DNA from: Argentina anserina
Lineage: Eukaryota > Streptophyta > Magnoliopsida > Rosales > Rosaceae
DNA length: 64,000 nt
Reading direction: 5' to 3'
NCBI RefSeq assembly: GCF_933775445.1
Contig: NC_065874.1
Span: 20,220,501-20,284,500, forward strand
The notes under the pieces are model-generated. The model saw only the letters and a list, made by a program, of their open reading frames with translations. It did not search any database and had not been told where the DNA came from. The translations under genes and the position numbers were made by a program. Position 1 is the stretch's first letter; each line of letters starts with the position of its first letter. Positions 37,005-53,500 of this stretch are shown here, in pieces.

Positions 37005-40000
37005 CAGAAAGCCTTACAGAAAGATACTCAAACGAGAAATGAAAAGATACACAATTGGAATACTAAAGATACGCAAACGATGTAAAGATACTCAGTTTGA
37101 AAGAAACACACTCCCACACTTGCAAAACTCTCAAATTCAATAGAAACTCGCATCAGAAAGCCTTACAGAAAGATACTCAAACGAGAAATGAAAAGATACA
37201 CAATTGGAATCGTAAAGATACGCAAACGATGTAAAGATACACAATTGGAATAGTAAAGATACGCAAACGATGTAAAGATACTCAGTTTGAAAGAAACACA
37301 CTCCCACACTTGCAAAACTCTCAAATTCAATAGAAACTCGCATCAGAAAGCCTTACAGAAAGATACTCAAACGAGAAATGAAAATATACACAATTGGAAT
37401 CGTAAAGATACGCAAACGATGTAAAGATACACAATTGGAATAGTAAAGATACGCAAACGATGTAAAGATACTCAGTTTGAAAGAAACACACTCCCACATT
37501 TGCAAAACTCTCAAATTCAATAGAAACTCGCATCTGAAAGCCTTACAGAAAGATACTCAAACGAGAAATGAAAAGATACACAATTGGAATAGTAAAGATA
37601 CGCAAGCGATGTAAAGATACACAATTGGAATAGTAAAGATACGCAAACGATGTAAAGATACTCAGTTTGAAAGAAACACACTCCCACACTTGCAAAACTC
37701 TCAAATTCAATAGAAACTCGCATCAGAAAGCCTTACAGAAAGATACTCAAACGAGAAATGAAAACATACACAATTGGAATAGTAAAGATACGCAAACGAT
37801 GTAAAGATACTCAGTTTGAAAGAAACACACTCCCACACTTGCAAAACTCTCAAATACAATAGAAACTCGCATCAGAAAGCCTTACAGAAAGATACTCAAA
37901 CGAGAAATGAAAAGATACACAATTGGAATAGTAAAGATACGCAAACGATGTAAAGATACACAATTGGAATAGTAAAGATACGCAAACGATGTAAAGATAC
38001 TCAGTTTGAAAGAAACACACTCCCACATTTGCAAAACTCTCAAATTCAATAGAAACTCGCATCTGAAAGCCTTACAGAAAGATACTCAAACGAGAAATGA
38101 AAAGATACACAATTGGAATAGTAAAGATACGCAAGCGATGTAAAGATACACAATTGGAATAGTAAAGATACGCAAACGATGTAAAGATACTCAGTTTAAA
38201 AGAAACACACTCCCACACTTGCAAAACTCTCAAATTCAATAGAAACTCGCATCAGAAAGCCTTACAGAAAGATACTCAAACGAGAAATGAAAAGATACAC
38301 AATTGGAATAGTAAAGATACGCAAACGATGTAAAGATACACAATTGGAATAGTAAAGATACGCAAACGATGTAAAGATACTCAGTTTGAAAGAAACACAC
38401 TCCCACACTTGCAAAACTCTCAAATTCAATAGAAACTCGCATCAGAAAGCCTTACAGAAAGATACTCAAACGAGAAATGAAAAGATACACAATTGGAATC
38501 GTAAAGATACGCAAATGATGTAAAGATACTCAGTTTGAAAGAAACACACTCCCACACTTGCAAAACTCTCAAAGACAATAGAAACTCGCATCAGAAGCCT
38601 TACAGAAAGATACTCAAACGAGAAATGAAAAGATACACAATTGGAATAGTAAAGATACGCAAACGATGTAAAGATACACAATTGGAATAGTAAAGATACG
38701 CAAACGATGTAAAGATACACAATTGGAATAGTAAAGATACGCAAACGATGTAAAGATACTCAGTTTGAAAGAAACACACTCCCACACTTGCAAAACTCTG
38801 AAATTCAATAGAAACTCGCATCAGAAAGCCTTACAGAAAGATACTCAAACGAGAAATGAAAACATACACAATTGGAATAGTAAAGATACGCAAACGATGT
38901 AAAGATACTCAGTTTGAAAGAAACACACTCCCACACTTGCAAAACTCTCAAAGACAATAGAAACTCGCATCAGAAGCCTTACAGAAAGATACTCAAACGA
39001 GAAATGAAAAGATACACAATTGGAATAGTAAAGATACGCAAACGATGTAAAGATACTCAGTTTGAAAGAAACACACTCCCACACTTGCAAAACTCTGAAA
39101 TTCAATAGAAACTCGCATCAGAAAGCCTTACAGAAAGATACTCAAACGAGAAATGAAAACATACACAATTGGAATAGTAAAGATACGCAAACGATGTAAA
39201 GATACTCAGTTTGAAAGAAACACACTCCCACACTTGCAAAACTCTCAAATACAATAGAAACTCGCATCAGAACGCCTTACAGAAAGATACTCAAACGAGA
39301 AATGAAAAGATACACAATTGGAATAGTAAAGATACGGAAATGATGTAAAGATACACAATTGGAATAGTAAAGATACGCAAACGATGTAAAGATACTCAGT
39401 TTGAAAGAAACACACTCCCACACTTGCAAAACTCTCAAATTCAATAGAAACTCGCATCAGAAAGCCTTACAGAAAGATACTCAAACGAGAAATGAAAAGA
39501 TACACAATTGGAATAGTAAAGATACGCAAACGATGTAAAGATACTCAGTTTGAAAGAAACACACTCCCACACTTGCAAAACTCTCAAATTCAATAGAAAC
39601 TCGCATCAGAAAGCCTTACAGAAAGATACTCAAACGAGAAATGAAAACATACACAATTGGAATAGTAAAGATACGCAAACGATGTAAAGATACTCAGTTT
39701 GAAAGAAACACACTCCCACACTTGCAAAACTCTCAAATACAATAGAAACTCGCATCAGAAAGCCTTACAGAAAGATACTCAAACGAGAAATGAAAAGATA
39801 CACAATTGGAATAGTAAAGATACGCAAACGATGTAAAGATACACAATTGGAATAGTAAAGATACGCAAACGATGTAAAGATACTCAGTTTGAAAGAAACA
39901 CACTCCCACACTTGCAAAACTCTCAAATTCAATAGAAACTCGCATCAGAAAGCCTTACAGAAAGATACTCAAACGAGAAATGAAAAGATACACAATTGGA

Positions 40001-43000
40001 ATAGTAAAGATACGCAAACGATGTAAAGATACTCAGTTTGAAAGAAACACACTCCCACACTTGCAAAACTCTCAAATTCAATAGAAACTCGCATCAGAAA
40101 GCCTTACAGAAAGATACTCAAACGAGAAATGAAAAGATACACAATTGGAATAGTAAAGATACGCAAACGATGTAAAGATACTCAGTTTGAAAGAAACACA
40201 CTCCCACACTTGCAAAACTCTCAAATTCAATAGAAACTCGCATCAGAAAGCCTTACAGAAAGATACTCAAACGAGAAATGAAAAGATACACAATTGGAAT
40301 CGTAAAGATACGCAAACGATGTAAAGATACTCAGTTTGAAAGAAACACACTCCCACACTTGCAAAACTCTCAAATACAATAGAAACTCGCATCAGAAAGC
40401 CTTAGAGAAAGATACTCAAACGAGAAATGAAAAGATACACAATTGGAATAGTAAAGATACGCAAACGATGTAAAGATACACAATTGGAATAGTAAAGATA
40501 CGCAAACGATGTAAAGATACTCAGTTTGAAAGAAACACACTCCCACACTTCCAAAACTCTCAAATTCAATAGAAACTCGCATCAGAAAGCCTTACAGAAA
40601 GATACTCAAACGAGAAATGAAAAGATACACAATTGGAATCGTAAAGATACGCAAATGATGTAAAGATACTCAGTTTGAAAGAAACACACTCCCACACTTG
40701 CAAAACTCTCAAATTCAATACAAACTCGCATCAGAAAGCCTTACAGAAAGATACTCAAACGAGAAATGAAAAGATACACAATTGGAATCGTAAAGATACG
40801 CAAACGATGTAAAGATACACAATTGGAATAGTAAAGATACGCAAACGATGTAAAGATACTCAGTTTGAAAGAAACACACTCCCACACTTGCAAAACTGTC
40901 AAATTCAATAGAAACTCGCATCAGAAAGCCTTACAGAAAGATACTCAAACGAGAAATGAAAAGATACACAATTGGAATCGTAAAGATACGCAAACGATGT
41001 AAAGATACACAATTGGAATAGTAAAGATACGCAAACGATGTAAAGATACTCAGTTTGAAAGAAACACACTCCCACATTTGCAAAACTCTCAAATTCAATA
41101 GAAACTCGCATCTGAAAGCCTTACAGAAAGATACTCAAACGAGAAATGAAAAGATACACAATTGGAATAGTAAAGATACGCAAACGATGTAAAGATACAC
41201 AATTGGAATAGTAAAGATACGCAAACGATGTAAAGATACTCAGTTTGAAAGAAACACACTCCCACACTTGCAAAACTCTCAAATTCAATAGAAACTCGCA
41301 TCAGAAAGCCTTACAGAAAGATACTCAAACGAGAAATGAAAACATACACAATTGGAATAGTAAAGATACGCAAACGATGTAAAGATACTCAGTTTGAAAG
41401 AAACACACTCCCACACTTGCAAAACTCTCAAATACAATAGAAACTCGCATCAGAAAGCCTTACAGAAAGATACTCAAACGAGAAATGAAAAGATACACAA
41501 TTGGAATAGTAAAGATACGCAAACGATGTAAAGATACACAATTGGAATAGTAAAGATACGCAAACGATGTAAAGATACTCAGTTTGAAAGAAACACACTC
41601 CCACACTTGCAAAACTCTCAAATTCAATAGAAACTCGCATCAGAAAGCCTTACAGAAAGATACTCAAACGAGAAATGAAAAGATACACAATTGGAATCGT
41701 AAAGATACGCAAATGATGTAAAGATACTCAGTTTGAAAGAAACACACTCCCACACTTGCAAAACTCTCAAATACAATAGAAACTCGCATCAGAAGCCTTA
41801 CAGAAAGATACTCAAACGAGAAATGAAAACATACACAATTGGAATAGTAAAGATACGCAAACGATGTAAAGATACACAATTGGAATAGTAAAGATACGCA
41901 AACGATGTAAAGATACTCAGTTTGAAAGAAACACACTCCCACACTTGCAAAACTCTCAAATTCAATAGAAACTCGCATCAGAAAGCCTTACAGAAAGATA
42001 CTCAAACGAGAAATGAAAACATACACAATTGGAATAGTAAAGATACGCAAACGATGTAAAGATACTCAGTTTGAAAGAAACACACTCCCACACTTGCAAA
42101 ACTCTCAAATACAATAGAAACTCGCATCAGAAAGCCTTACAGAAAGATACTCAAACGAGAAATGAAAAGATACACAATTGGAATAGTAAAGATACGCAAA
42201 CGATGTAATGATACACAATTGGAATAGTAAAGATACGCAAACGATGTAAAGATACTCAGTTTGAAAGAAACACACTCCCACACTTGCAAAACTCTCAAAT
42301 TCAATAGAAACTCGCATCAGAAAGCCTTACAGAAAGATACTCAAACGAGAAATGAAAAGATACACAATTGGAATCGTAAAGATACGCAAATGATGTAAAG
42401 ATACTCAGTTTGAAAGAAACACACTCCCACACTTGCAAAACTCTCAAATACAATAGAAACTCGCATCAGAAGCCTTACAGAAAGATACTCAAACGAGAAA
42501 TGAAAAGATACACAATTGGAATAGTAAAGATACGCAAACGATGTAAAGATACACAATTGGAATAGTAAAGATACGCAAACGATGTAAAGATACTCAGTTT
42601 GAAAGAAACACACTCCCACACTTGCAAAACTCTCAAATTCAATATAAACTCGCATCAGAAAGCCTTACAGAAAGATACTCAAACGAGAAATGAAAAGATA
42701 CACAATTGGAATAGTAAAGATACGCAAACGATGTAAAGATACTCAGTTTGAAAGAAACACACTCCCACACTTGCAAAACTCTCAAATACAATAGAAACTC
42801 GCATCAGAAAGCCTTACAGAAAGATACTCAAACGAGAAATGAAAAGATACACAATTGGAATAGTAAAGATACGCAAACGATGTAAAGATACACAATTGGA
42901 ATAGTAAAGATACGCAAACGATGTAAAGATACTCAGTTTGAAAGAAACACACTCCCACACTTGCAAAACTCTCAAATTCAATAGAAACTCGCATCAGAAA

Positions 43001-46000
43001 GCCTTACAGAAAGATACTCAAACGAGAAATGAAAAGATACACAATTGGAATAGTAAAGATACGCAAACGATGTAAAGATACTCAGTTTGAAAGAAACACA
43101 CTCCCACACTTGCAAAACTCTCAAATTCAATAGAAACTCGCATCAGAAAGCCTTACAGAAAGATACTCAAACGAGAAATGAAAACATACACAATTGGAAT
43201 AGTAAAGATACGCAAACGATGTAAAGATACACAATTGGAATAGTAAAGATACGCAAACGATGTAAAGATACTCAGTTTGAAAGAAACACACTCCCACACT
43301 TGCAAAACTCTCAAATTCAATAGAAACTCGCATCAGAAAGCCTTACAGAAAGATACTCAAACGAGAAATGAAAACATACACAATTGGAATAGTAAAGATA
43401 CGCAAACGATGTAAAGATACTCAGTTTGAAAGAAACACACTCCCACACTTGCAAAACTCTCAAATACAATAGAAACTCGCATCAGAAAGCCTTACAGAAA
43501 GATACTCAAACGAGAAATGAAAAGATACACAATTGGAATAGTAAAGATACGCAAACGATGTAAAGATACACAATTGGAATAGTAAAGATACGCAAACGAT
43601 GTAAAGATACTCAGTTTGAAAGAAACACACTCCCACACTTGCAAAACTCTCAAATTCAATAGAAACTCGCATCAGAAAGCCTTACAGAAAGATACTCAAA
43701 CGAGAAATGAAAAGATACACAATTGGAATCGTAAAGATACGCAAATGATGTAAAGATACTCAGTTTGAAAGAAACACACTCCCACACTTGCAAAACTCTC
43801 AAATACAATAGAAACTCGCATCAGAAGCCTTACAGAAAGATACTCAAACGAGAAATGAAAAGATACACAATTGGAATAGTAAAGATACGCAAACGATGTA
43901 AAGATACTCAGTTTGAAAGAAACACACTCCCACACTTGCAAAACTCTCAAATACAATAGAAACTCGCATCAGAAAGCCTTACAGAAAGATACTCAAACGA
44001 GAAATGAAAAGATACACAATTGGAATAGTAAAGATACGCAAACGATGTAAAGATACACAATTGGAATAGTAAAGACACGCAAACGATGTAAAGATATTCA
44101 GTTTGAAAGAAACACACTCCCACACTTGCAAAACTCTCAAATTCAATAGAAACTCGCATCAGAAAGCCTTACAGAAAGATACTCAAACGAGAAATGAAAA
44201 GATACACAATTGGAATCGTAAAGATACGCAAACGATGTAAAGATACTCAGTTTGAAAGAAACACACTCCCACACTTGCAAAACTCTCAAATTCAATAGAA
44301 ACTCGAATCAGAAAGCCTTACAGAAAGATACTCAAACGAGAAATGAAAAGATACACAATTGGAATCGTAAAGATACGCAAACGATGTAAAGATACTCAGT
44401 TTGAAAGAAACACACTCCCACACTTGCAAAACTCTCAAATACAATAGAAACTCGCATCAGAAAGCCTTACAGAAAGATACTCAAACGAGAAATGAAAAGA
44501 TACACAATTGGAATAGTAAAGATACGCAAACGATGTAAAGATACACAATTGGAATAGTAAAGACACGCAAACGATGTAAAGATACTCAGTTTGAAAGAAA
44601 CACACTCCCACACTTGCAAAACTCTCAAATTCAATAGAAACTCGCATCAGAAAGCCTTACAGAAAGATACTCAAACGAGAAATGAAAAGATACACAATTG
44701 GAATAGTAAAGATACGCAAACGATGTAAAGATACTCAGTTTGAAAGAAACACACTCCCACACTTGCAAAACTCTCAAATTCAATAGAAACTCGCATCAGA
44801 AAGCCTTACAGAAAGATACTCAAACGAGAAATGAAAAGATACACAATTGGAATAGTAAAGATACGCAAACGATGTAAAGATACTCAGTTTGAAAGAAACA
44901 CACTCCCACACTTGCAAAACTCTCAAATACAATAGAAACTCGCATCAGAAAGCCTTACAGAAAGATACTCAAACGAGAAATGAAAAGATACACAATTGGA
45001 ATAGTAAAGATACGCAAACGATGTAAAGATACACAATTGGAATAGTAAAGATACGCAAACGATGTAAAGATACTCAGTTTGAAAGAAACACACTCCCACA
45101 CTTGCAAAACTCTCAAATTCAATAGAAACTCGCATCAGAAAGCCTTACAGAAAGATACTCAAACGAGAAATGAAAAGATACACAATTGGAATAGTAAAGA
45201 TACGCAAACGATGTAAAGATACTCAGTTTGAAAGAAACACACTCCCACACTTGCAAAACTCTCAAATTCAATAGAAACTCGCATCAGAAAGCCTTACAGA
45301 AAGATACTCAAACGAGAAATGAAAACATACACAATTGGAATAGTAAAGATACGCAAACGATGTAAAGATACACAATTGGAATAGTAAAGATACGCAAACG
45401 ATGTAAAGATACTCAGTTTGAAAGAAACACACTCCCACACTTGCAAAACTCTCAAATTCAATAGAAACTCGCATCAGAAAGCCTTACAGAAAGATACTCA
45501 AACGAGAAATGAAAAGATACACAATTGGAATCGTAAAGATACGCAAATGATGTAAAGATACTCAGTTTGAAAGAAACACACTCCCACACTTGCAAAACTC
45601 TCAAATACAATAGAAACTCGCATCAGAAGCCTTACAGAAAGATACTCAAACGAGAAATGAAAAGATACACAATTGGAATAGTAAAGATACGCAAACGATG
45701 TAAAGATACTCAGTTTGAAAGAAACACACTCCCACACTTGCAAAACTCTCAAATACAATAGAAACTCGCATCAGAAAGCCTTACAGAAAGATACTCAAAC
45801 GAGAAATGAAAAGATACACAATTGGAATAGTAAAGATACGCAAACGATGTAAAGATACACAATTGGAATAGTAAAGACACGCAAACGATGTAAAGATATT
45901 CAGTTTGAAAGAAACACACTCCCACACTTGCAAAACTCTCAAATTCAATAGAAACTCGCATCAGAAAGCCTTACAGAAAGATACTCAAACGAGAAATGAA

Positions 46001-47516
46001 AAGATACACAATTGGAATAGTAAAGATACGCAAACGATGTAAAGATACTCAGTTTGAAAGAAACACACTCCCACACTTGCAAAACTCTCAAATTCAATAG
46101 AAACTCGCATCAGAAAGCCTTACAGAAAGATACTCAAACGAGAAATGAAAAGATACACAATTGGAATAGTAAAGATACGCAAACGATGTAAAGATACTCA
46201 GTTTGAAAGAAACACACTCCCACACTTGCAAAACTCTCAAATTCAATAAAAACTCGAATCAGAAAGCCTTACAGAAAGATACTCAAACGAGAAATGAAAA
46301 GATACACAATTGGAATCGTAAAGATACGCAAACGATGTAAAGATACTCAGTTTGAAAGAAACACACTCCCACACTTGCAAAACTCTCAAATACAATAGAA
46401 ACTCGCATCAGAAAGCCTTACAGAAAGATACTCAAACGAGAAATGAAAAGATACACAATTGGAATAGTAAAGATACGCAAACGATGTAAAGATACTCAGT
46501 TTGAAAGAAACACACTCCCACACTTGCAAAACTCTCAAATTCAATAAAAACTCGAATCAGAAAGCCTTACAGAAAGATACTCAAACGAGAAATGAAAAGA
46601 TACACAATTGGAATCGTAAAGATACGCAAACGATGTAAAGATACTCAGTTTGAAAGAAACACACTCCCACACTTGCAAAACTCTCAAATACAATAGAAAC
46701 TCGCATCAGAAAGCCTTACAGAAAGATACTCAAACGAGAAATGAAAAGATACACAATTGGAATAGTAAAGATACGCAAACGATGTAAAGATACACAATTG
46801 GAATAGTAAAGATACGCAAACGATGTAAAGATACTCAGTTTGAAAGAAACACACTCCCACACTTGCAAAACTCTCAAATTCAATAGAAACTCGCATCAGA
46901 AAGCCTTACAGAAAGATACTCAAACGAGAAATGAAAAGATACACAATTGGAATCGTAAAGATACGCAAATGATGTAAAGATACTCAGTTTGAAAGAAACA
47001 CACTCCCACACTTGCAAAACTCTCAAATTCAATAGAAACTCGCATCAGAAAGCCTTACAGAAAGATACTCAAACGAGAAATGAAAAGATACACAATTGGA
47101 ATCGTAAAGATACGCAAACGATGTAAAGATACACAATTGGAATAGTAAAGATACGCAAACGATGTAAAGATACTCAGTTTGAAAGAAACACACTCCCACA
47201 CTTGCAAAACTCTCAAATTCAATAGAAACTCGCATCAGAAAGCCTTACAGAAAGATACTCAAACGAGAAATGAAAAGATACACAATTGGAATAGTAAAGA
47301 TACGCAAACGATGTAAAGATACTCAGTTTGAAAGAAACACACTCCCACACTTGCAAAACTCTCAAATTCAATAGAAACTCGCATCAGAAAGCCTTACAGA
47401 AAGATACTCAAACGAGAAATGAAAAGATACACAATTGGAATAGTAAAGATACGCAAACGATGTAAAGATACTCAGTTTGAAAGAAACACACTCCCACACT
47501 TGCAAAACTCTCAAAT

Positions 47517-50500
47517 TCAATAGAAACTCGCATCAGAAAGCCTTACAGAAAGATACTCAAACGAGAAATGAAAAGATACACAATTGCAATCGTAAAGATA
47601 CGCAAACGATGTAAAGATACACAATTGGAATAGTAAAGATACGCAAACGATGTAAAGATACTCAGTTTGAAAGAAACACACTCCCACACTTGCAAAACTC
47701 TCAAATTCAATAGAAACTCGCATCAGAAAGCCTTACAGAAAGATACTCAAACGAGAAATGAAAACATACACAATTGGAATAGTAAAGATACGCAAACGAT
47801 GTAAAGATACTCAGTTTGAAAGAAACACACTCCCACACTTGCAAAACTCTCAAATACAATAGAAACTCGGATCAGAAAGCCTTACAGAAAGATACTCAAA
47901 CGAGAAATGAAAAGATACACAATTGGAATAGTAAAGATACGCAAACGATGTAAAGATACACAATTGGAATAGTAAAGATACGCAAACGATGTAAAGATAC
48001 TCAGTTTGAAAGAAACACACTCCCACACTTGCAAAACTCTCAAATACAATAGAAACTCGCATCAGAAAGCCTTACAGAAAGATACTCAAACGAGAAATGA
48101 AAAGATACACAATTGGAATAGTAAAGATACGCAAACGATGTAAAGATACTCAGTTTGAAAGAAACACACTCCCACACTTGCAAAACTCTCAAATTCAATA
48201 GAAACTCGCATCAGAAAGCCTTACAGAAAGATACTCAAACGAGAAATGAAAAGATACACAATTGGAATAGTAAAGATACGCAAACGATGTAAAGATACTC
48301 AGTTTGAAAGAAACACACTCCCACACTTGCAAAACTCTCAAATTCAATAGAAACTCGCATCAGAAAGCCTTACAGAAAGATACTCAAACGAGAAATGAAA
48401 ACATACACAATTGGAATAGTAAAGATACGCAAACGATGTAAAGATACACAATTGGAATAGTAAAGATACGCAAACGATGTAAAGATACTCAGTTTGAAAG
48501 AAAAACACTCCCACACTTGCAAAACTCTCAAATTCAATAGAAACTTGCATCAGAAAGCCTTACAGAAAGATACTCAAACGAGAAATGAAAACACACACAA
48601 TTGGAATAGTAAAGATACGCAAACGATGTAAAGATACTCAGTTTGAAAGAAACACACTCCCACACTTGCAAAACTCTCAAATACAATAGAAACTCGCATC
48701 AGAAAGCCTTACAGAAAGATACTCAAACGAGAAATGAAAAGATACACAATTGGAATAGTAAAGATACGCAAACGATGTAAAGATACACAATCGGAATAGA
48801 AAAGATACGCAAACGATGTAAAGATACTCAGTTTGAAAGAAACACACTCCCACACTTGCAAAACTCTCAAATTCAATAGAAACTCGCATCAGAAAGCCTT
48901 ACAGAAAGATACTCAAACGAGAAATGAAAAGATACACAATTGGAATAGTAAAGATACGCAAACGATGTAAAGATACTCAGTTTGAAAGAAACACACTCCC
49001 ACACTTGCAAAACTCTCAAATTCAATAGAAACTCGCATCAGAAAGCCTTACAGAAAGATACTCAAACGAGAAATGAAAAGATACACAATTGGAATAGTAA
49101 AGATACGCAAACGATGTAAAGATACTCAGTTTGAAAGAAACACACTCCCACACTTGCAAAACTCTCAAATTCAATAAAAACTCGAATCAGAAAGCCTTAC
49201 AGAAAGATACTCAAACGAGAAATGAAAAGATACACAATTGGAATCGTAAAGATACGCAAACGATGTAAAGATACTCAGTTTGAAAGAAACACACTCCCAC
49301 ACTTGCAAAACTCTCAAATACAATAGAAACTCGCATCAGAAAGCCTTACAGAAAGATACTCAAACGAGAAATGAAAAGATACACAATTGGAATAGTAAAG
49401 ATACGCAAACGATGTAAAGATACACAATTGGAATAGTAAAGATACGCAAACGATGTAAAGATACTCAGTTTGAAAGAAACACACTCCTACACTTGCAAAA
49501 CTCTCAAATTCAATAGAAACTCGCATCAGAAAGCCTTACAGAAAGATACTCAAACGAGAAATGAAAAGATACACAATTGGAATCGTAAAGATACGCAAAT
49601 GATGTAAAGATACTCAGTTTGAAAGAAACACACTCCCACACTTGCAAAACTCTCAAATTCAATAGAAACTCGCATCAGAAAGCCTTACAGAAAGATACTC
49701 AAACGAGAAATGAAAAGATACACAATTGGAATCGTAAAGATACGCAAACGATGTAAAGATACACAATTGGAATAGTAAAGATACGCAAACGATGTAAAGA
49801 TACTCAGTTTGAAAGAAACACACTCCCACACTTGCAAAACTCTCAAATTCAATAGAAACTCGCATCAGAAAGCCTTACAGAAAGATACTCAAACGAGAAA
49901 TGAAAAGATACACAATTGCAATCGTAAAGATACGCAAACGATGTAAAGATACACAATTGGAATAGTAAAGATACGCAAACGATGTAAAGATACTCAATTT
50001 GAAAGAAACACACTCCCACACTTGCAAAACTCTCAAATTCAATAGAAACTCGCATCAGAAAGCCTTACAGAAAGATACTCAAACGAGAAATGAAAACATA
50101 CACAATTGGAATAGTAAAGATACGCAAACGATGTAAAGATACTCAGTTTGAAAGAAACACACTCCCACACTTGCAAAACTCTCAAATACAATAGAAACTC
50201 GGATCAGAAAGCCTTACAGAAAGATACTCAAACGAGAAATGAAAAGATACACAATTGGAATAGTAAAGATACGCAAACGATGTAAAGATACACAATTGGA
50301 ATAGTAAAGATACGCAAACGATGTAAAGATACTCAGTTTGAAAGAAACACACTCCCACACTTGCAAAACTCTCAAATACAATAGAAACTCGCATCAGAAA
50401 GCCTTACAGAAAGATACCCAAACGAGAAATGAAAAGATACACAATTGGAATAGTAAAGATACGCAAACGATGTAAAGATACTCAGTTTGAAAGAAACACA

Positions 50501-53500
50501 CTCCCACACTTGCAAAACTCTCAAATTCAATAGAAACTCGCATCAGAAAGCCTTACAGAAAGATACTCAAACGAGAAATGAAAAGATACACAATTGGAAT
50601 AGTAAAGATACGCAAACGATGTAAAGATACTCAGTTTGAAAGAAACACACTCGCACACTTGCAAAACTCTCAAATTCAATAGAAACTCGCATCAGAAAGC
50701 CTTACAGAAAGATACTCAAACGAGAAATGAAAACATACACAATTGGAATAGTAAAGATACGCAAACGATGTAAAGATACACAATTGGAATAGTAAAGATA
50801 CGCAAACGATGTAAAGGTACTCAGTTTGAAAGAAACACACTCCCACACTTGCAAAACTCTCAAATTCAATAGAAACTTGCATCAGAAAGCCTTACAGAAA
50901 GATACTCAAACGAGAAATGAAAACACACACAATTGGAATAGTAAAGATACGCAAACGATGTAAAGATACTCAGTTTGAAAGAAACACACTCCCACACTTG
51001 CAAAACTCTCAAATACAATAGAAACTCGCATCAGAAAGCCTTACAGAAAGATACTCAAACGAGAAATGAAAAGATACACAATTGGAATAGTAAAGATACG
51101 CAAACGATGTAAAGATACACAATCGGAATAGTAAAGATACGCAAACGATGTAAAGATACTCAGTTTGAAAGAAACACACTCCCACACTTGCAAAACTCTC
51201 AAATTCAATAGAAACTCGCATCAGAAAGCCTTACAGAAAGATACTCAAACGAGAAATGAAAAGATACACAATTGGAATCGTAAAGATACGCAAATGATGT
51301 AAAGATACTCAGTTTGAAAGAAACACACTCCCACACTTGCAAAACTCTCAAATACAATAGAAACTCGCATCAGAAGCCTTACAGAAAGATACTCAAACGA
51401 GAAATGAAAAGATACACAATTGGAATAGTAAAGATACGCAAACGATGTAAAGATACTCAGTTTGAAAGAAACACACTCCCACACTTGCAAAACTCTCAAA
51501 TACAATAGAAACTCGCATCAGAAAGCCTTACAGAAAGATACTCAAACGAGAAATGAAAAGATACACAATTGGAATAGTAAAGATACGCAAACGATGTAAA
51601 GATACACAATTGGAATAGTAAAGACACGCAAACGATGTAAAGATATTCAGTTTGAAAGAAACACACTCCCACACTTGCAAAACTCTCAAATTCAATAGAA
51701 ACTCGCATCAGAAAGCCTTACAGAAAGATACTCAAACGAGAAATGAAAAGATACACAATTGGAATAGTAAAGATACGCAAACGATGTAAAGATACTCAGT
51801 TTGAAAGAAACACACTCCCACACTTGCAACACTCTCAAATTCAATAGAAACTCGCATCAGAAAGCCTTACAGAAAGATACTCAAACGAGAAATGAAAAGA
51901 TACACAATTGGAATAGTAAAGATACGCAAACGATGTAAAGATACTCAGTTTGAAAGAAACACACTCCCACACTTGCAAAACTCTCAAATTCAATAGAAAC
52001 TCGAATCAGAAAGCCTTAAAGAAAGATACTCAAACGAGAAATGAAAAGATACACAATTGGAATCGTAAAGATACGCAAACGATGTAAAGATACTCAGTTT
52101 GAAAGAAACACACTCCCACACTTGCAAAACTCTCAAATACAATAGAAACTCGCATCAGAAAGCCTTACAGAAAGATACTCAAACGAGAAATGAAAAGATA
52201 CACAATTGGAATAGTAAAGATACGCAAACGATGTAAAGATACACAATTGGAATAGTAAAGATACGCAAACGATGTAAAGATACTCAGTTTGAAAGAAACA
52301 CACTCCCACACTTGCAAAACTCTCAAATTCAATAGAAACTCGCATCAGAAAGCCTTACAGAAAGATACTCAAACGAGAAATGAAAAGATACACAATTGGA
52401 ATCGTAAAGATACGCAAATGATGTAAAGATACTCAGTTTGAAAGAAACACACTCCCACACTTGCAAAACTCTCAAATTCAATAGAAACTCGCATCAGAAA
52501 GCCTTACAGAAAGATACTCAAACGAGAAATGAAAAGATACACAATTGGAATAGTAAAGATACGCAAACGATGTAAAGATACACAATCGGAATAGTAAAGA
52601 TACGCAAACGATGTAAAGATACTCAGTTTGAAAGAAACACACTCCCACACTTGCAAAACTCTCAAATACAATAGAAACTCGCATCAGAAAGCCTTACAGA
52701 AAGATACTCAAACGAGAAATGAAAAGATACACAATTGGAATAGTAAAGATACGCAAACGATGTAAAGATACTCAGTTTGAAAGAAACACACTCCCACACT
52801 TGCAAAACTCTCAAATTTAATAGAAACTCGCATCAGAAAGCCTTACAGAAAGATACTCAAACGAGAAATGAAAAGATACACAATTGGAATAGTAAAGATA
52901 CGCAAACGATGTAAAGATACTCAGTTTGAAAGAAACACACTCCCACACTTGCAAAACTCTCAAATTCAATAGAAACTCGCATCAGAAAGCCTTACAGAAA
53001 GATACTCAAACGAGAAATGAAAACATACACAATTGGAATAGTAAAGATACGCAAACGATGTAAAGATACACAATTGGAATAGTAAAGATACGCAAACGAT
53101 GTAAAGATACTCAGTTTGAAAGAAACACACTCCCACACTTGCAAAACTCTCAAATTCAATAGAAACTTGCATCAGAAAGCCTTACAGAAAGATACTCAAA
53201 CGAGAAATGAAAACACACACAATTGGAATAGTAAAGATACGCAAACGATGTAAAGATACTCAGTTTGAAAGAAACACACTCCCACACTTGCAAAACTCTC
53301 AAATACAATAGAAACTCGCATCAGAAAGCCTTACAGAAAGATACTCAAACGAGAAATGAAAAGATACACAATTGGAATAGTAAAGATACGCAAACGATGT
53401 AAAGATACACAATCGGAATAGTAAAGATACGCAAACGATGTAAAGATACTCAGTTTGAAAGAAACACACTCCCACACTTGCAAAACTCTCAAATTCAATA

